From Aphelenchoides besseyi (lineage: Eukaryota > Nematoda > Chromadorea > Rhabditida > Aphelenchoididae): a stretch of 64,000 nt of DNA. How positions within the stretch are numbered: position 1 is the stretch's first letter; every line of letters starts with the position of its first letter. A model generated the notes under the pieces. The model was not told the DNA's origin, did no database searches, and worked only from the letters and a program-made list of their open reading frames with translations. A program made the position numbers and the translations under genes. The stretch lies in assembly GCA_024699855.1 (NCBI GenBank), contig JAMPIQ010000003.1, positions 8,804,001-8,868,000 of the forward strand. Reading direction: 5' to 3'. Positions 33,673 through 45,012 of this stretch are shown piece after piece.

Positions 33673-34893
33673 TTACCACTTAATGTCCGCGAGTTTCAAC
33701 TGCACTCCAATTGCAGTTTCGAGACGCTCCAAGACGAAGCCAGTCATTAAATCAAAGAGCGGACTGTGGGTGTACATGCAAACACCCACATAAGCTCCTA
33801 ACATGTGGACAAGCTCGTGGATCAATGTCGTGAGCATTGTTTTCGGGCTCCAGCCCGGTTCCTCGGGCAGCCACGGTACAAAATCTCGATTAACGTACAC
33901 CCGGTTAATCACTGGTTCAACGCGGGGGTCATCGGGATTCGTGTCCATATCCGTTGCGGCCCAACAACGCTCGTCACCCCAAGTCGGGTCATCGCCAGCT
34001 ATGACCTAAACAAAAGGAATTTGATTATAATTGGCTCGATCCGAAACCCACCGAAAATACCACCTGCTTCAGAGCCGGGAAAGGAGCGTCGAGTGCCAAC
34101 GCATCGATTAGCCGGTGGAACAGCAATCGAATCCATTGGCGACGAATACTGGCGGCGGTTAAGGGGGTTTCGTCTGTCGCAAATCGCCGCAACAACTTTT
34201 GCGGCGTGTAGACGTGTGCGGACGTATTGAGGAACGGAAAATAGTTCATCAATACTCGATCGTCCGCACGATAAACGACCGCCGGATAATTGGCGACTTT
34301 AGAACGCCATAATTGGCGAACTAGTTTATGGTCCTAAATATTTTCTATTACACACACAATTCACAAAATTGATATTTGTCGAAATATTTACATTTTGGCC
34401 CAAAAATTGTTACACTTTAGCCCCGTGCTTTTTTGCGATCAGATTGTTCGCGTTGATAATTGAACGCCCTATGGCCCTCTCACGTTGCGGTCAAAATAAA
34501 ATCGCTTTTCCGATTCGATCACTCGCCCCGATAAGCGCATTCGGAAATTTGTTTAAAATTTTTCTCGGCATTCTTGAGTTTAACTCATTATGTTTCAGAA
34601 ACGGCTTCCCCTATGAAAGATTCGACCGTAGCAATTTGGCGCATCAATGACTACAGAGCGCAGAGGACGGGCGCGCAGAAGATTTTGAAATATTTCGCCG
34701 AGGACGGAGCCCTGCTCATTTTGAAATAGCGTGCGGTTGCCTTTCTTCTGACAAGTTGTTTTTTTACGAAAGTTGATTGCTTACTTGATTTTTACCATTT
34801 TTTCCCACGATTGGTCGATTTGACGAGGTATTCGATGAGCTGATGATGCCACGTTTGATCGGCAACGCGTTGTTTGACGCCATGGTATGATTG
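33673..34893 (-). CDS. SprT-like zinc metalloprotease domain protein (incomplete model)
   Basis: Two exons join cleanly: 34064-34333 and 33673-34005, giving 200 residues with MLTTLIHELVHMLGAYVG (HExxH zinc motif) and a downstream THSPLFDLMTGF in the place of the third ligand, as in SprT-type proteins. A further exon at 34796-34893 (QSYHGVKQRVADQTWHHQLI) lies upstream with good splice signals, but its phase does not match the next exon, so an exon is missing in the 460-bp gap or the gene is damaged. The 5' end is not found; the TIR element begins 68 bp further up. Local GC content is higher than in neighbours. Biological role unknown; SprT proteins act on DNA-bound proteins. Confidence 0.5.
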
Positions 34894-34961
34894 CTGAAAT
34901 AAAAATCCATGTAATGCGACAATTAAGGGTCGATAAAAACAACAATTTCACGCTAATATTA

Positions 34962-35066
34962 CAGTGTGTCCCAGCTGAAATCCTCATTTTTGCACGCTTA
35001 TACCTTTTTTATGCGTGAACCGATTTTTATGAAACGTTTTCTGTTGAATAACTTGAAGTTTGCATT
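34962..35066 (+). repeat. left terminal inverted repeat
   Basis: Pairs with 36083-36187 in reverse complement over about 105 bases with about ten mismatches. Confidence 0.85.
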
Positions 35067-35081
35067 TTTGTTTCATATCAA

Positions 35082-35969
35082 ATGCGCAGCGGCAACGACT
35101 TGGACGAGATCCAGAGCTTTTACCAAGATCTGAAGCATCAGCTACGACAGCCTGCCCACCAGAAGATTGTTATGGGAGACTTCAACGCGCAGATCGGTTC
35201 CAAAGAAGACAACGAAGAACACGTTGGCCCTTTCTGCTCAAAGACCTGGAGCGAAACTGGTGCACTTCTCTCCGACTTCGTGGAGGGAAACCGTCTTTTC
35301 ATCGCCAACGTTTTCTTCAAAAAGCCCAAGAATAAGCGATGGACCTTTCAATCGACGAACGCTGGAAAGACGCGCCATGAATTGGACTACGGACTCTGCT
35401 CCGACAGGCTGATGGTAACGAACGTGGAGTGCCTCAGCCGACTCAATACAGGAAGCGACCACCGGGCCCTGCGTCTCACCATCGACCCCAGCATCAAGAC
35501 GAACAAAAAGAAGGTGAATTCCAGCAACCGCCGCACATTCAACGCCGAGGTCCTCAAAGTTTTCTACGGAACCCAAGACTGGAACACCAGCGGCACTCTC
35601 GAGGAACGACACCAAGCTCTAACGGAGAAACTTCATCGATGTGTCGAATGTGCCGCAACGAAGAAGCCGCCGAGACCGAGTCGACTCTCCGAAAACACCC
35701 ACCAGCTGCTGAAGAAACGCAGCGGCATGGACCGAGCAACCAAATCAGTGGAGTTTGCAGAGCTGAACAAACTCATACGAAAGAAGCTAAAAGAAGATGA
35801 CCAAGCGTTCCGAATGAGGCGACTCCTGGACGGTGCGGAGAAGAGGCAAAGCTTCAAGAAGATCCAGGAAGTCCTGAACGGAGGCGGCGATCCGAGCCCA
35901 CTTGTTCAACTCCACGGTTCTCTCCGCTCTCAACTACGGAAACGAGACATGGACACTCCGTCAAACTGA
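35082..35969 (+). pseudogene. endonuclease domain of an RTE-type non-LTR retrotransposon
   Basis: Open frame with the C-terminal half of an apurinic-like endonuclease: KIVMGDFNAQIG (the catalytic GDFN), a long middle segment, RHELDYGLCSDRL and GSDHRALRLTI (the SDH motif), followed by the Lys/Arg-rich linker that precedes RT in RTE/craniofacial-development-protein-2-like ORFs. The N-terminal part of the domain is missing and the frame leaves the retrotransposon sequence near 35890. Not functional as it stands. Confidence 0.85.
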
Positions 35970-36110
35970 CGTGAAGAAGCTCCAAACAATCCAGCGGAGG
36001 ATTCTGGGAGTCCGCCTCACCGACAAGGTCAAATCCGAAAAACTCCGTCAGAAGACCAAGTCCAGAGACACCGCCCAAGACGCATGCCAACTTCAAGCTA
36101 TTCAACGGAA
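35902..36110 (+). pseudogene. C-terminal tail of a non-LTR retrotransposon polyprotein
   Basis: In a different frame from the endonuclease, the sequence reads STVLSALNYGNETWTLR followed by LQTIQRRILGVRLTDKV, the hallmark segment after reverse transcriptase in RTE-type elements (LLYGSETWT-like, then RRxLGxRLTD). Directly abutting the endonuclease part, it shows that an internal deletion removed the RT domain. Confidence 0.85.
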
Positions 36111-36187
36111 AAAGTATCATAAAAATCGGTTCACGCATAAAAAAGTTATAAGCGTGTAAAAATAAGGATTTCAGCTGGGACACCCTG
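36083..36187 (-). repeat. right terminal inverted repeat
   Basis: Reverse complement partner of 34962-35066, ending ...CACCCTG before the TA duplication. Confidence 0.85.
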
Positions 36188-36189
36188 TA

Positions 36190-36826
36190 AATTTGTGGCA
36201 TTGAAAGACGCGGTGGTGTCTCAATGCTCAATCATAAAACCGGGACTCAAGAAAAGGATGCCAGAAAAGGTGATCCCAACCCCGCCTTCTGGATGCTAGA
36301 TGGTGCGACTCATCGTTTTTCGCGCGATCGCGACAGACCTCCGTTTTCTCCACCTATCGATATCAAACTTAGCTCGTAGTAATGACGAAGTATTGCATTT
36401 TCAAAAATCTTTTGTTCTTATCCATGCTATTCATAGATCATGTATGCGGCATTGATTCGGTAATGCATAAGTTGGTGGCGAGAATGACCTGCAGCAGCCT
36501 TATTACCCGACTGATTATGGGAAACTGATTCAAATCGGTGTTCACTGACACGAACGAAGACAAAGAATGCAAAACGAATATCAATTCTTGGTTCAAAGTA
36601 CGAAGCATTTGTCGTTCTGATCTTCATTCAATTGTTCTCATTATTAAAAAGCAAATGAAAGATGAATTAATTGGTGTAAAGCATTCAAGAATTCCAATGT
36701 TTTATTCGAGTTTGAATTGGTTTGTGCATTGAAATGTTTGGATTTTCGTTTGTTGTAGTGCAAATAAAGTTCCAAGTTTAATGAGATGCAGCAATTTGGC
36801 TATTGAGTTATCAGCCAACAAATCAA
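36190..36826. other. intergenic next to the element
   Basis: A minus-strand open frame at 36427-36627 ends in a His/Asn/Ala-rich stretch but has no start context; not supported as a gene. Confidence 0.4.
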
Positions 36827-37358
36827 ATGGTCTTGATCGAAGTTGACGCCAGAGATCTCAATTGGTCTCCCATTTCTTTAGCTTTCACACAACCAAGAAT
36901 AGACGCTAACGATCATAAATGTGATCTAGACAGTAGGAAGACTTATGGTCAAGAAAATACGAAATTACCATTGGAACTACTGATGAACTCGCGCGATCCA
37001 CTTGTCCAAGCTCGTTCATTCCCAAATCTCCAATTTGAAAGAAGCGGTTTTCATCCTGTTGCTTTTCGGCATGTTCGAAAAAATTTTATCTTCGCTTCCA
37101 ATTTTCATTTCCATCGAATTGAACAACGAGAATGGCGATCTTCTTGTTGGCTGTTTCTTGGTTTTGTACATCCGATTTGGTCGTACAAATCGAGTCTCCG
37201 TTTTGGTTTTAGCTCTGCTGTTAGCACGTTCGATTATTTCCAAATCCACGAGACCGGACGACATCAAGGACCTCCAAAATCGTTGCCCACAAACAATGCG
37301 ACCAAAAAAGCACCAAGAAATTGTTGTTAACAACTTTATTTTAGACAAAGAGAATTAA
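36827..37358 (+). CDS. possible membrane protein, structure uncertain
   Basis: From the ATG at 36827 a polar frame runs about 70 codons (EVDARDLNWSPISLAF). From about 37030 a second frame has two strong hydrophobic segments (FILLLFGMFEKILSSLPIFI and LLVGCFLVLYI / VLVLALLLARSII) and a polar tail ending at 37358. They could be joined by a very short GT-AG intron near 37010. Its stop overlaps the stop of the oppositely oriented oxidoreductase by 4 bp. No family recognised. Confidence 0.35.
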
Positions 37359-38944
37359 CAGGGAGGCAAATAGTCGAAATAGCTACTAAACGTTGCAGGA
37401 GTGAAACCACCGGCTTGGAAAAAAGCAGCGAGTTCTCGTTCATATCGTTCCGATTCTTTTGAATCGGAGAAGTCAGAAATCCCATCGCAAATGTCGCTTG
37501 ATTCTGAACTTCTACTCGCTTGTCCCAATTGACTGTTGGCTTTGAATTTGGACTAAAATTCAAACTACATAGTCAGATTAAAACAAAAATTACCATCTGG
37601 AAATTGTTTTGAATTTCTGAATCACTATAAGCCGCACTTTTGATATTGTGCTCCAAAATTTTGCGCGGTAAATCTGCAACTGAAGTCACTATTTCGTTCG
37701 CTTGAGAAACCGACCGGGTTCAGCGGCAATCGGTCGTCCCAATCCGATCGCATCACACTTTCCGGACACTATTGCAGTGGTCATTCCGTGAACTGTTCGA
37801 TAGCCACCGGTTAGAATCACAGCCGATTGTTTGAATTGCGGTCGTACAATCTCGAGAAATTGATCAAAGAACGCTTCTCGACTAACAGTTGAGGCACGAG
37901 CTTCAAACGACGCTAATTTCTCGCCATTTCCGCCCGTCAGTTCAATGAAATCGAAACCCATAGACTAAAAAGATTTTGACAGAACAGTCAAACGATATCT
38001 TACGTCCAATCGTACTGCTGTTTCGGTCAGTTCAGCGACATCGAATTCGGTCTCAAAAGTCGGCGAATTCAATTTGAGACCAACAATGAAATTTGCAGAT
38101 TTGGGGATTCGTGCACTGCAAACAAACAATCGTATACTTTGTTTATAGTTCTTACCGTATTTCCTCTCGAACTTCTCGCAATACACGCAGTCGATTTTCG
38201 ACACTTCCACCGTAGTGATCAGTTCGCTTGTTTGTTGACTTACCAATGAAACTTGACAGAATCCATCCGTAACCTCCATGTATCTGAATGCGAGTATTCG
38301 CAGAAGTGCCTATTCACTCACTTGAACTCCGTGAAAACCGCACTCGTAAGCAAATTGAGCAGCGTAAGCAAAACGTTCAACAATTTCGCTTCGAATTTGT
38401 TCGATCGTAGCTTCAACAGCTTGTTCTCGTAGGTCACCGGTTAGAGCGGTTTTTGAGGCAACCAACGGATTAGGATTCAATGCGACGGGAGTTCGTGGAC
38501 CGGCGTGATTGATTTGCATGACAACAAGCGTTCCATCAGCAGCCGCGTTTTTGGCCATTTGTTGGAACAGAAATCGTTGTTCCGTTGTTTCTCCTTCCAC
38601 ACAAATCACCAAATTACCCGGAGCTTCCAAGTGCCTCGGATGCACAACAACATTTCCGGTCAGCAACAAACCGAAACCTCCACGGCCAAATTTCGTGTAC
38701 AAATTCAAAAGACGCTCGGTTGGAAGTCCGAGCTTTTTGATGTCGTTGGCGTCGAAAGTGGCCAGATATTCAGTAAGAGATGCCTACGCAAATACGATTA
38801 GTTCAATTAGTCGACACTCACTTTCATTAAACGATTTCTGACAACACAACTAGAAGGTTGAAGATGAAGTGGTTTGGCCAAAACAGCCGAATCGACGTTT
38901 TGGTTTGCATCAAATCTCCGGCTAACAGAATGTCGAACTAACAT
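37355..38944 (-). CDS. NADH:flavin oxidoreductase, old-yellow-enzyme family
   Basis: FMN-dependent TIM-barrel enzyme reducing activated alkenes with NAD(P)H. Seven exons (38822-38944, 38322-38783, 38156-38283, 38004-38115, 37715-37964, 37594-37679, 37355-37552) give 452 residues. Landmarks: MQINHAGPRTP (the G-Q/N-x-x-H-x-G-R motif), CGFHGVQIHGGYG, the characteristic NKRTDHYGGSVENRLR loop, FIELTGGNGE, AVILTGGYR and GKCDAIGLGRPIAAEP. The first exon may be a short targeting sequence or leader (Arg/Ser-containing, no acids in the first 11 residues). The last 65 residues (SKESERYERELAAFFQ and a C-terminal DYLPPC) are an extension typical of some nematode members. Physiological substrate unknown. 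Confidence 0.9.
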
Positions 38945-39772
38945 TTGAATCTAAATACTGTTGTAGTAACCTCTTCGATAGTCTCGATCTTTTCGGTCAC
39001 GCAACGAGAAGAGAAAGAAAAGAACACGAGTCGCTGATGGTCGGAGAGACGACGCGAACATGCCCACAAAAAACGACATACCCATTGGTTTTCTCGCAGC
39101 TCAATTGAATGACTCTCAACAACTCATTGAGTTTTTCGGTTCACCGAATGCGGCTCACGAGCCGTAAGTGAGCCCATACACTCAAAAAAAAACGTGTGTA
39201 TCAGTGTGTGTGGGCTTAGCATTCGGCTGAATGATCGTAACTGATTAAGTGCAATGCTCGGATCCCGCTCTTAATAGGCCAAGACGGAATTTTGCTGAAG
39301 TTTCCAATTGCGGGAACACATAAACTGAAATGAACCGATGAAATAAACGAACTTATAAAGAAGCTTACAACAACGAGTCAACCACCTTTCTAAACCGTTC
39401 GCATTAAGCTTTTTTGATTAAGATACACTCTCTTCGTCAAACACTTGCGTTTCCCACAGTCTCCGAACATAAACTATAAACTTCAAAGAACGATTACGAA
39501 ATAACGTCTTGAATCATTTCTGATAAGCTCCACACTTCTCTTCAGATACAAACCTCGTACAATGAACGTATTTGCTGGCAATAACATAAAGTTACAACAA
39601 AAACGGATACATTCGTTAGCTTGAAGGACATCAAGTATAGTAAAACTAAACGGTTAACAAAGCAGCACATGGAAGTCTTGCGGATAAACTTTCAGTTTGG
39701 CGTGATGTTACACCGAAAGTTTTCGATGATTTTCGTTGGGTTTTTATCGTGATTGTGCTTTAACTTTTTAAG
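38945..39772. other. intergenic, divergent promoter of the oxidoreductase and RPP30
   Basis: AT-rich; no exon supported. Near 39180 there is a short A-run beside TGTGTATCAGTGTGTGTG, otherwise nothing notable. Confidence 0.5.
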
Positions 39773-41058
39773 ATGGTGGACGTAGCTCCGGTGATTCCCA
39801 TGGATCACGAAGAATCTGTTCAGCCAACGGGTAGTCGAACGGCCACCGATCGACGACGAGCCAAAAAAGCGCGTCAACGAGCTCGAGCCGCAGCGCCGTT
39901 GAAACAAATCCAACGATTCGAGTTCGCCGAATTGAACATCCGATACGATGGGAATATGGAGAAGATCGTACAAATGGTCAGACGAGCAATTGACATGGGC
40001 TACGACAGTGTGGTTATCAACGTGGATATTGGCGATTTGTCGGAGGCATCGCGAGTCGAAGATGTGATCGAAGAAGAAGTGAGTAATCCGCTTGTTTCCA
40101 TTTCACCTTTGATTTTAGCCTCCATCAAAGAAGAAAAAAAAGCAGAAGAATAGACCCAGCCAACAAATGCACGGTATTCCCGATCCGATTTTGGTTGACG
40201 AAAAGAAATTGGATTTGAGTTCAATCGAAGCGGCGGGGAAAAAGTTTCGGCAGTTCAGGTCTGTTGGTTTCTTTTTGTTTTTATTGTGTTGATTTCAGTC
40301 GTTTAACTGTGTCGTTAATGGACAGTACAAGTGTTCATAAACTTCAACATCATCCGAAACGTCAACTCTACGACATTGTTGCTGTTCGTTGTTTAGATGA
40401 ATCAATCTTGAACACGATGTCACGTAAAGGCGAGCTCTTCGATTTGATTACCATGGACTGCAAAGTTTTGGATGGACATTACCCGTGGATATACAAACAG
40501 AAGCTCATCCAAGCTTGCATTACCGATGGAATTATGTTTGAGTTGTGTTACGGAGAAGCGCTTTTCGATAATGAAATGCGACGACAAGTGAGCTTCCAAA
40601 CTTAACGTATTTATTGTTGTGTTCAGTTCCTGATCAATGGCCGTGCATTGAATACAATCGCCAACAATAGTCGTGGTATAATTCTGAGCTCTGGAGCACA
40701 ATCGGCCATCGCTCTTCGTGGTCCCTACGATGCGGCAAACATGTGCACGTTGTTTGGAATGCAGCCGAAAGAAGGCAAAAAACTACTTTCAGGTATTTGA
40801 GTATTCTTTTTTACATTGGGCTTATTATTGATTTCAGATAATTGTTGTAAACTTCTGCTTCGTTCTCAATCTCGACAAACGATCAAAGGTGCCGTCCACA
40901 TTACTGAAGTCGAGAATACTCCCGTTCCACCGCACATTAATCGAAATGATCACTTGACTGCCTTAGCTACAATACCCGAGTTTTACGAACAAATGAAAAC
41001 CTCGTCTGTCGACTCCAATTCGGGAACAGTGAAAATGGAAGTTTCAGAAACGGATTGA
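39773..41058 (+). CDS. RPP30: ribonuclease P/MRP protein subunit p30
   Basis: Subunit of nuclear RNase P and RNase MRP, which trim tRNA 5' ends and cut pre-rRNA; folds as a TIM-like barrel of the PHP-related Rpp30 family. Five exons (39773-40078, 40119-40258, 40299-40587, 40627-40792, 40838-41058) give 373 residues (human 268). The core shows FAELNIRYDG, YDIVAVRCLDESIL, DLITMDCKV, ITDGIMFELCYGEAL, INGRALNTIANNSRGIILSSGA, and LRGPYDAANMCTLFGM, in Rpp30 order. The basic N-terminal insert (DRRRAKKARQRARA) and the poly-Lys stretch (PSKKKKKQKNRP) are extra and could bind RNA or act as nuclear signals. It lies 174 bp upstream of TRMT10C on the same strand. Confidence 0.95.
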
Positions 41059-41223
41059 CTATTCTTAAACTTGTTAAGTTTGTTTTCATTGTTGTTATGT
41101 TTGACACATTAAATAATATTTTTAACTCAATCGAACTTAATTCCCAAATTTCTTTATTCGATCCGTTGTTTTGTTTCTACGGTTAGTTTTCTATTCGTGT
41201 GTTAATGGATCCGATTGACTTCT

Positions 41224-41231
41224 TCCAACAG
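41224..41231 (+). promoter_or_regulatory. acceptor-like CTTCCAACAG before TRMT10C
   Basis: A pyrimidine-rich stretch followed by CAG lies one base before the TRMT10C ATG and 170 bp after the RPP30 stop. This is where a spliced leader would be added to the second cistron of a nematode operon. No upstream TRMT10C exon is visible. Confidence 0.4.
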
Positions 41232-41232
41232 T

Positions 41233-42692
41233 ATGACGAGTATATTCAAGCAATTGGACTCACGAGCTTATCGATGGATGTGGAATATTCGAAAGTTTTT
41301 GCGGCTTCAACCCGGACCTCAACCGATCGTATGGAGTGAGTTTTCTTTCGTTTTTTCTTTGATTCCGATTGTAGAGATCCCTGACGTTCAACTACAAATA
41401 CCCAGCGATCTTTGGTCAAAGCTCAATCACAAACAAGTTCAGAATCTCCAGAACTTCCAACGAGAATTAGATGTAAAACATTTCAATTACCCGCTCACTT
41501 GTATTCTTCTTGTTTAGGTTCTTCAACGTATTTACACTCATGTTCCAAGTCAGCTCAGTGAAACGCAATGGAAAACTATTGCTGAGATGAACGCTTGCCG
41601 TGAACGTTTCGAAACTTTGAAGTTTTTTCGGAAATTGCAACGTAAACGATCAAGAGAACAAGAAGAACGAGCGGAACGACAAAAACTTCGGTTGGCAGAA
41701 AATTCAGAAGTTGAAAGTCAGGATGTTGATCAATCAATTGCGTATTTCAATTCCCAAACGTACATTTTTTGGTTTCATTGGCAACTTGGTGAGCTTAAAA
41801 CTTTGCTTATTTTAAATCTTCTGTAGAAAAGAATCAACGCGATCAAGTCGATATGCGGTTGTATCATGCACACAGACTTCGAGATTGCCCTTCGATTGTC
41901 GTTGATTGTCGTTTTCTACCGCAACACACTCATCGTGGTCGAAATCTGACGTTCTTGCAGTTGGCGTATTTGGTTGCTGCAAATCGAAAACGACTCAACC
42001 CGTGGCTATTGACGTTCGCGAATTTTGACGATGAGATTGAAAGCAACCGAATTGGTTTGAAGAAGTTAGTTTTTGATTTTTAATCTTTTCTATGAGTTGA
42101 TTTTAGACATCTTCGATTTGCTGAGTCGGATACTCTTGCGCTTGAACTGACCTCCAAATCGTATCTTCAGTTATACGATCGTGATCGATTGATATATTTG
42201 AGTCCGCATGCGACAGAAACACTGACAACCGAAGAAGCAACGGATGAACAGACGATATTCATTATCGGTGGAATCGTCGATCGTATCACTGAACCGAACA
42301 TTCATCCACAAGCATCGAAGGTGACGGCCGACGAAGAGAAAGTGAAATGTCGAAAGCTGCCGTTAAAAGAAAACGTCGAGTAAGTCATGAGTTAATCTAT
42401 TGGTCTGTATTTTGGGTCTTAGTTGGCGTGCTGGACGTACATTACTGACGCTTACCTCCGTGATGGAAATCGTACAAGACGTTTACGACACTCAAGGCGA
42501 TTGGAAATACGCGATTCAACGGTTTGTTGTCATGAAACTATTTGCATTGTTGTAGTTTTCAGTTCGATTCCGGTTCGAAACAAAATCACGATGAAAGAGA
42601 AGAATGCGAATGTGAAGCTCTTCAACGACAATCAACGACAGTACGAACGGGAGATTCTGAGGATTGTACGCGAGAACGTGTGTTACGAATAA
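41233..42692 (+). CDS. TRMT10C: TRMT10-family tRNA methyltransferase, mitochondrial RNase P subunit 1-like
   Basis: SPOUT-fold m1R9 methyltransferase; the C-type paralog is part of protein-only mitochondrial RNase P. Seven exons (41233-41335, 41375-41472, 41518-41788, 41827-42064, 42107-42379, 42423-42521, 42563-42692) give 403 residues, the same length as the human protein. An Arg/Trp/Lys-rich N-terminus (TSIFKQLDSRAYRWMWNIRK) reads as a mitochondrial presequence. The SPOUT part has CPSIVVDCRFL, LAYLVAANRKRLNPW, RLIYLSPHATETL and the knot strand IFIIGGIVDRI, then CRKLPL and GDWKYAIQR. The ATG at 41233 was chosen because the frame from an earlier ATG at 41205 gives no presequence and cannot join exon 2 in frame. 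A TRMT10A/B identity is less likely given the presequence and length. Confidence 0.88.
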
Positions 42693-43895
42693 ATAGGACA
42701 ATCGATTGAGTGATGAAAATGAAGAACTTGATTCTATTCAACTGATCGTTTAATCCCATGCATTACGTCTACTCAGCTGGTTCTAAGACCTTTCGACGCT
42801 GGTTTTGGAATTTGAGAACAACGGAAACAATTTTATGGACATTTTACGTAGAATTGGCCGTAAAGAGCAAACAAAAGGTTCATATGAACGTTTCTGTCCA
42901 TTCAAGTAGATCTTATTGTTATCAAACTTTGACGATTGGGAATACTTCAAAATGCTGAAGCGAAAAGCTTTTAGTTTCGTTGGACGAGTATTTTCAATCC
43001 AAAAAGTCGACAGCATTTTAATTAAAAAGCTTTCTGTTAATCCCGAATTTAATTAAACATCATCGTTGGTTGATTGTTGGAACGTATCAATTTGAAGGGA
43101 ACGAGCACGCTACCTTGCTTCTTACCACACTTTTCACGTAGTTTGCCATTGGGGATCATCGGTCGAAATAGCCGGGAGTTTGTTTTTCGAGTTCGCTAAG
43201 CGGATGTTTTTCTTTCGGTTGGGTGTTTGTGGTCATTTCGCAACTGTTATTCTGGTCGCCAACTTCGTTTCTGATCACGTTTTTTTATCGAAGAGTCGGA
43301 GGTTGAATTTACGACTTCGATTATCTCGACGTCATTACCTTCCCATGTGAATCGTCTGATCGAAAGTCCTCGTTTTTGCACGTGGAAACACGCATTTGAT
43401 TTCTTGGTTTTCACGTGAAGGTCGTTGAACGTAGTGATAACCGCAACTTTTGTGGTCTTTCACGTTCGAGTAACATTTTTGTTTTTTCTAGCATCTTCAA
43501 ACGCTTCTTTGGCACCGGAATCAAAAATGGAATAAAAGGAAGTCTAAAAAAGAAGCGATGATGAGCGTGACCGAGCGTCCGCTAAACGTCCGAAGTGCCG
43601 CAAAGGAAAATTCTGCGCGTTTTGAACATCCGCAATGAATGCAATTCTGAATGTTTTTTTCCAAATGTAACGGTCGCTTTCCGTTCGAACAGTCACGCAT
43701 TTGGTTAATTCCCGTCTAACTTTGTATTCGTGAAGAAGATGACAGAAGGGGAAGTCACTTCTTGCAAGAAAACACGTGACTTCAACGCACTAGTTTTGCG
43801 CCCAAACTGATAAGCGACTGGTCGATCGAGTTGTTTTTCGTGTTACACCAATGTGTCAACCTTTTTGTTTTGAACGAACTGGTAGTTGCAGGATC
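42693..43895. other. intergenic
   Basis: About 1.2 kb without a supported exon on either strand. Confidence 0.5.
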
Positions 43896-44710
43896 ATGTC
43901 GTTTCTACGTCCCGTTCTCTACGGCTCCTGGTCAAGTTCATGCACTTGGCGAGTTCGCTGTGCTTTGCATCACAAAGGAATCGAGTTCGATGTACAACCG
44001 ATGGCTAAAGATGACTTGGTACGATGGTCGGCATCAAATCGATTCATAGGTTGTTGTTTTAGAGAAGTGACGAGTTTCAGCGTTTAAATCCGTTTGGTCA
44101 AATTCCGATTTTCATTCACGGAAAAAACATTCTCACCGAATCCCTTGCAATTATGGATTTTTTGGAGGACGAGTATCTGAGTACGCAGAAACTGTATCCA
44201 AAAGATCATTTCGAAAAAGCGGTAGCCAAGTCATTGGCTTTGAACGTAATTAATCTCCTTTTCTTCCTGAACAATCCGATGATTGCAGATCATATCCGGT
44301 ATTCAGCCGTTACAGTCTGGTCGTTTCTTGAACACTACAAATGGAATCGATCGAGAACAATGGCAACGCGAATTCCTTCATCGAGCATTCACGGCCTTGG
44401 AATCGCGATTGAAAACGACTTCGGGACGATTTTGTGTTGGCGATGAGATTTCCGTGGCCGACTGCTGTCTTCAACCACTAGCTTTTAAAGCAGCCAAGTG
44501 ATTAGTTAGTTCTTTATGTCAATATCATTTGGTTGCAGAATAATCGACATCACCGACTTTCCAAAAATCCAAGAAATCGACGAAACTCTCGCTCGTATTC
44601 CCGCCTTCCAACGATCTCATCCTTTCGTTCAACCGGACGCTCCCGACGAAGTTCGTCGAATGGACGAAGTGAATCACTTGCCAAGAACGGGATACGCGAT
44701 TGTAAATTGA
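43896..44710 (+). CDS. GSTZ1: maleylacetoacetate isomerase / zeta-class GST
   Basis: Glutathione-dependent cis-trans isomerase of tyrosine catabolism (maleylacetoacetate to fumarylacetoacetate). Four exons (43896-44018, 44063-44245, 44289-44497, 44539-44710) give 228 residues (human 216). The zeta active site SSCTWRVRCAL is intact, then FQRLNPFGQIPIFIHG, ILTESLAIMDFLEDEY, SGIQPLQS and RFCVGDEISVADCCLQP, all in GSTZ1 order. No targeting signal. Intact. Confidence 0.95.
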
Positions 44711-45012
44711 ACACGCGATTTGGCATCATAATTTATTTTCCAAACTCTTACAACCCGGTAACTTCTTATTTCTACTCAATTCATTAAACGATAAATAAAC
44801 TTTATCTACAAATCGTTGCAATTTTGATCAAAAAGCCACGGAACTGAAGAATGTTAACTCGTGTGAAGAAGATAGTACGTTGGTTAGAATGCCCAAACTA
44901 CCGAAGCTAAAAGTACAATTTGGAGTGAAGACGTTTTCTCGTTAAATCTAGAAAGAAGGGTGTTAGTAAAATGTAGAAGAAATCAATGAGTTTCGTGTAC
45001 AATTGAATATGC
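44711..45012. other. short intergenic gap between convergent genes
   Basis: Holds 3' ends of GSTZ1 and the Lifeguard gene; ATTAAACG and AATAAACT motifs at 44785-44802 may serve polyadenylation of GSTZ1. Confidence 0.45.

Larger units (their letters stand above)
34962..36187. mobile_element. TIR element (Tc1/mariner-like ends) carrying RTE retrotransposon fragments
   Basis: A 1226-bp unit bounded by inverted repeats of about 105 bp, roughly 90% identical, and flanked on both sides by TA (34960-34961 and 36188-36189), the target duplication of the Tc1/mariner superfamily. The ends begin CAGTGTGTCCCAGCTG and, on the other strand, CAGGGTGTCCCAGCTG. No transposase is present. Inside is a piece of a non-LTR element: an endonuclease region and the C-terminal tail that follows reverse transcriptase, with the RT itself missing. 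It is thus a non-autonomous element with captured or nested retrotransposon sequence. Confidence 0.85.

Noticed and set aside
35138..35857. Minus-strand open frames of up to 125 codons inside the TIR element
   Set aside because: They are antisense shadows of the endonuclease frame, whose catalytic motifs are clear.
41205..41338. ATG at 41205 giving MDPIDFFQQYDEYI as the TRMT10C start
   Set aside because: That frame runs to a stop and cannot join exon 2 in phase; the ATG at 41233 gives a presequence and a clean junction.
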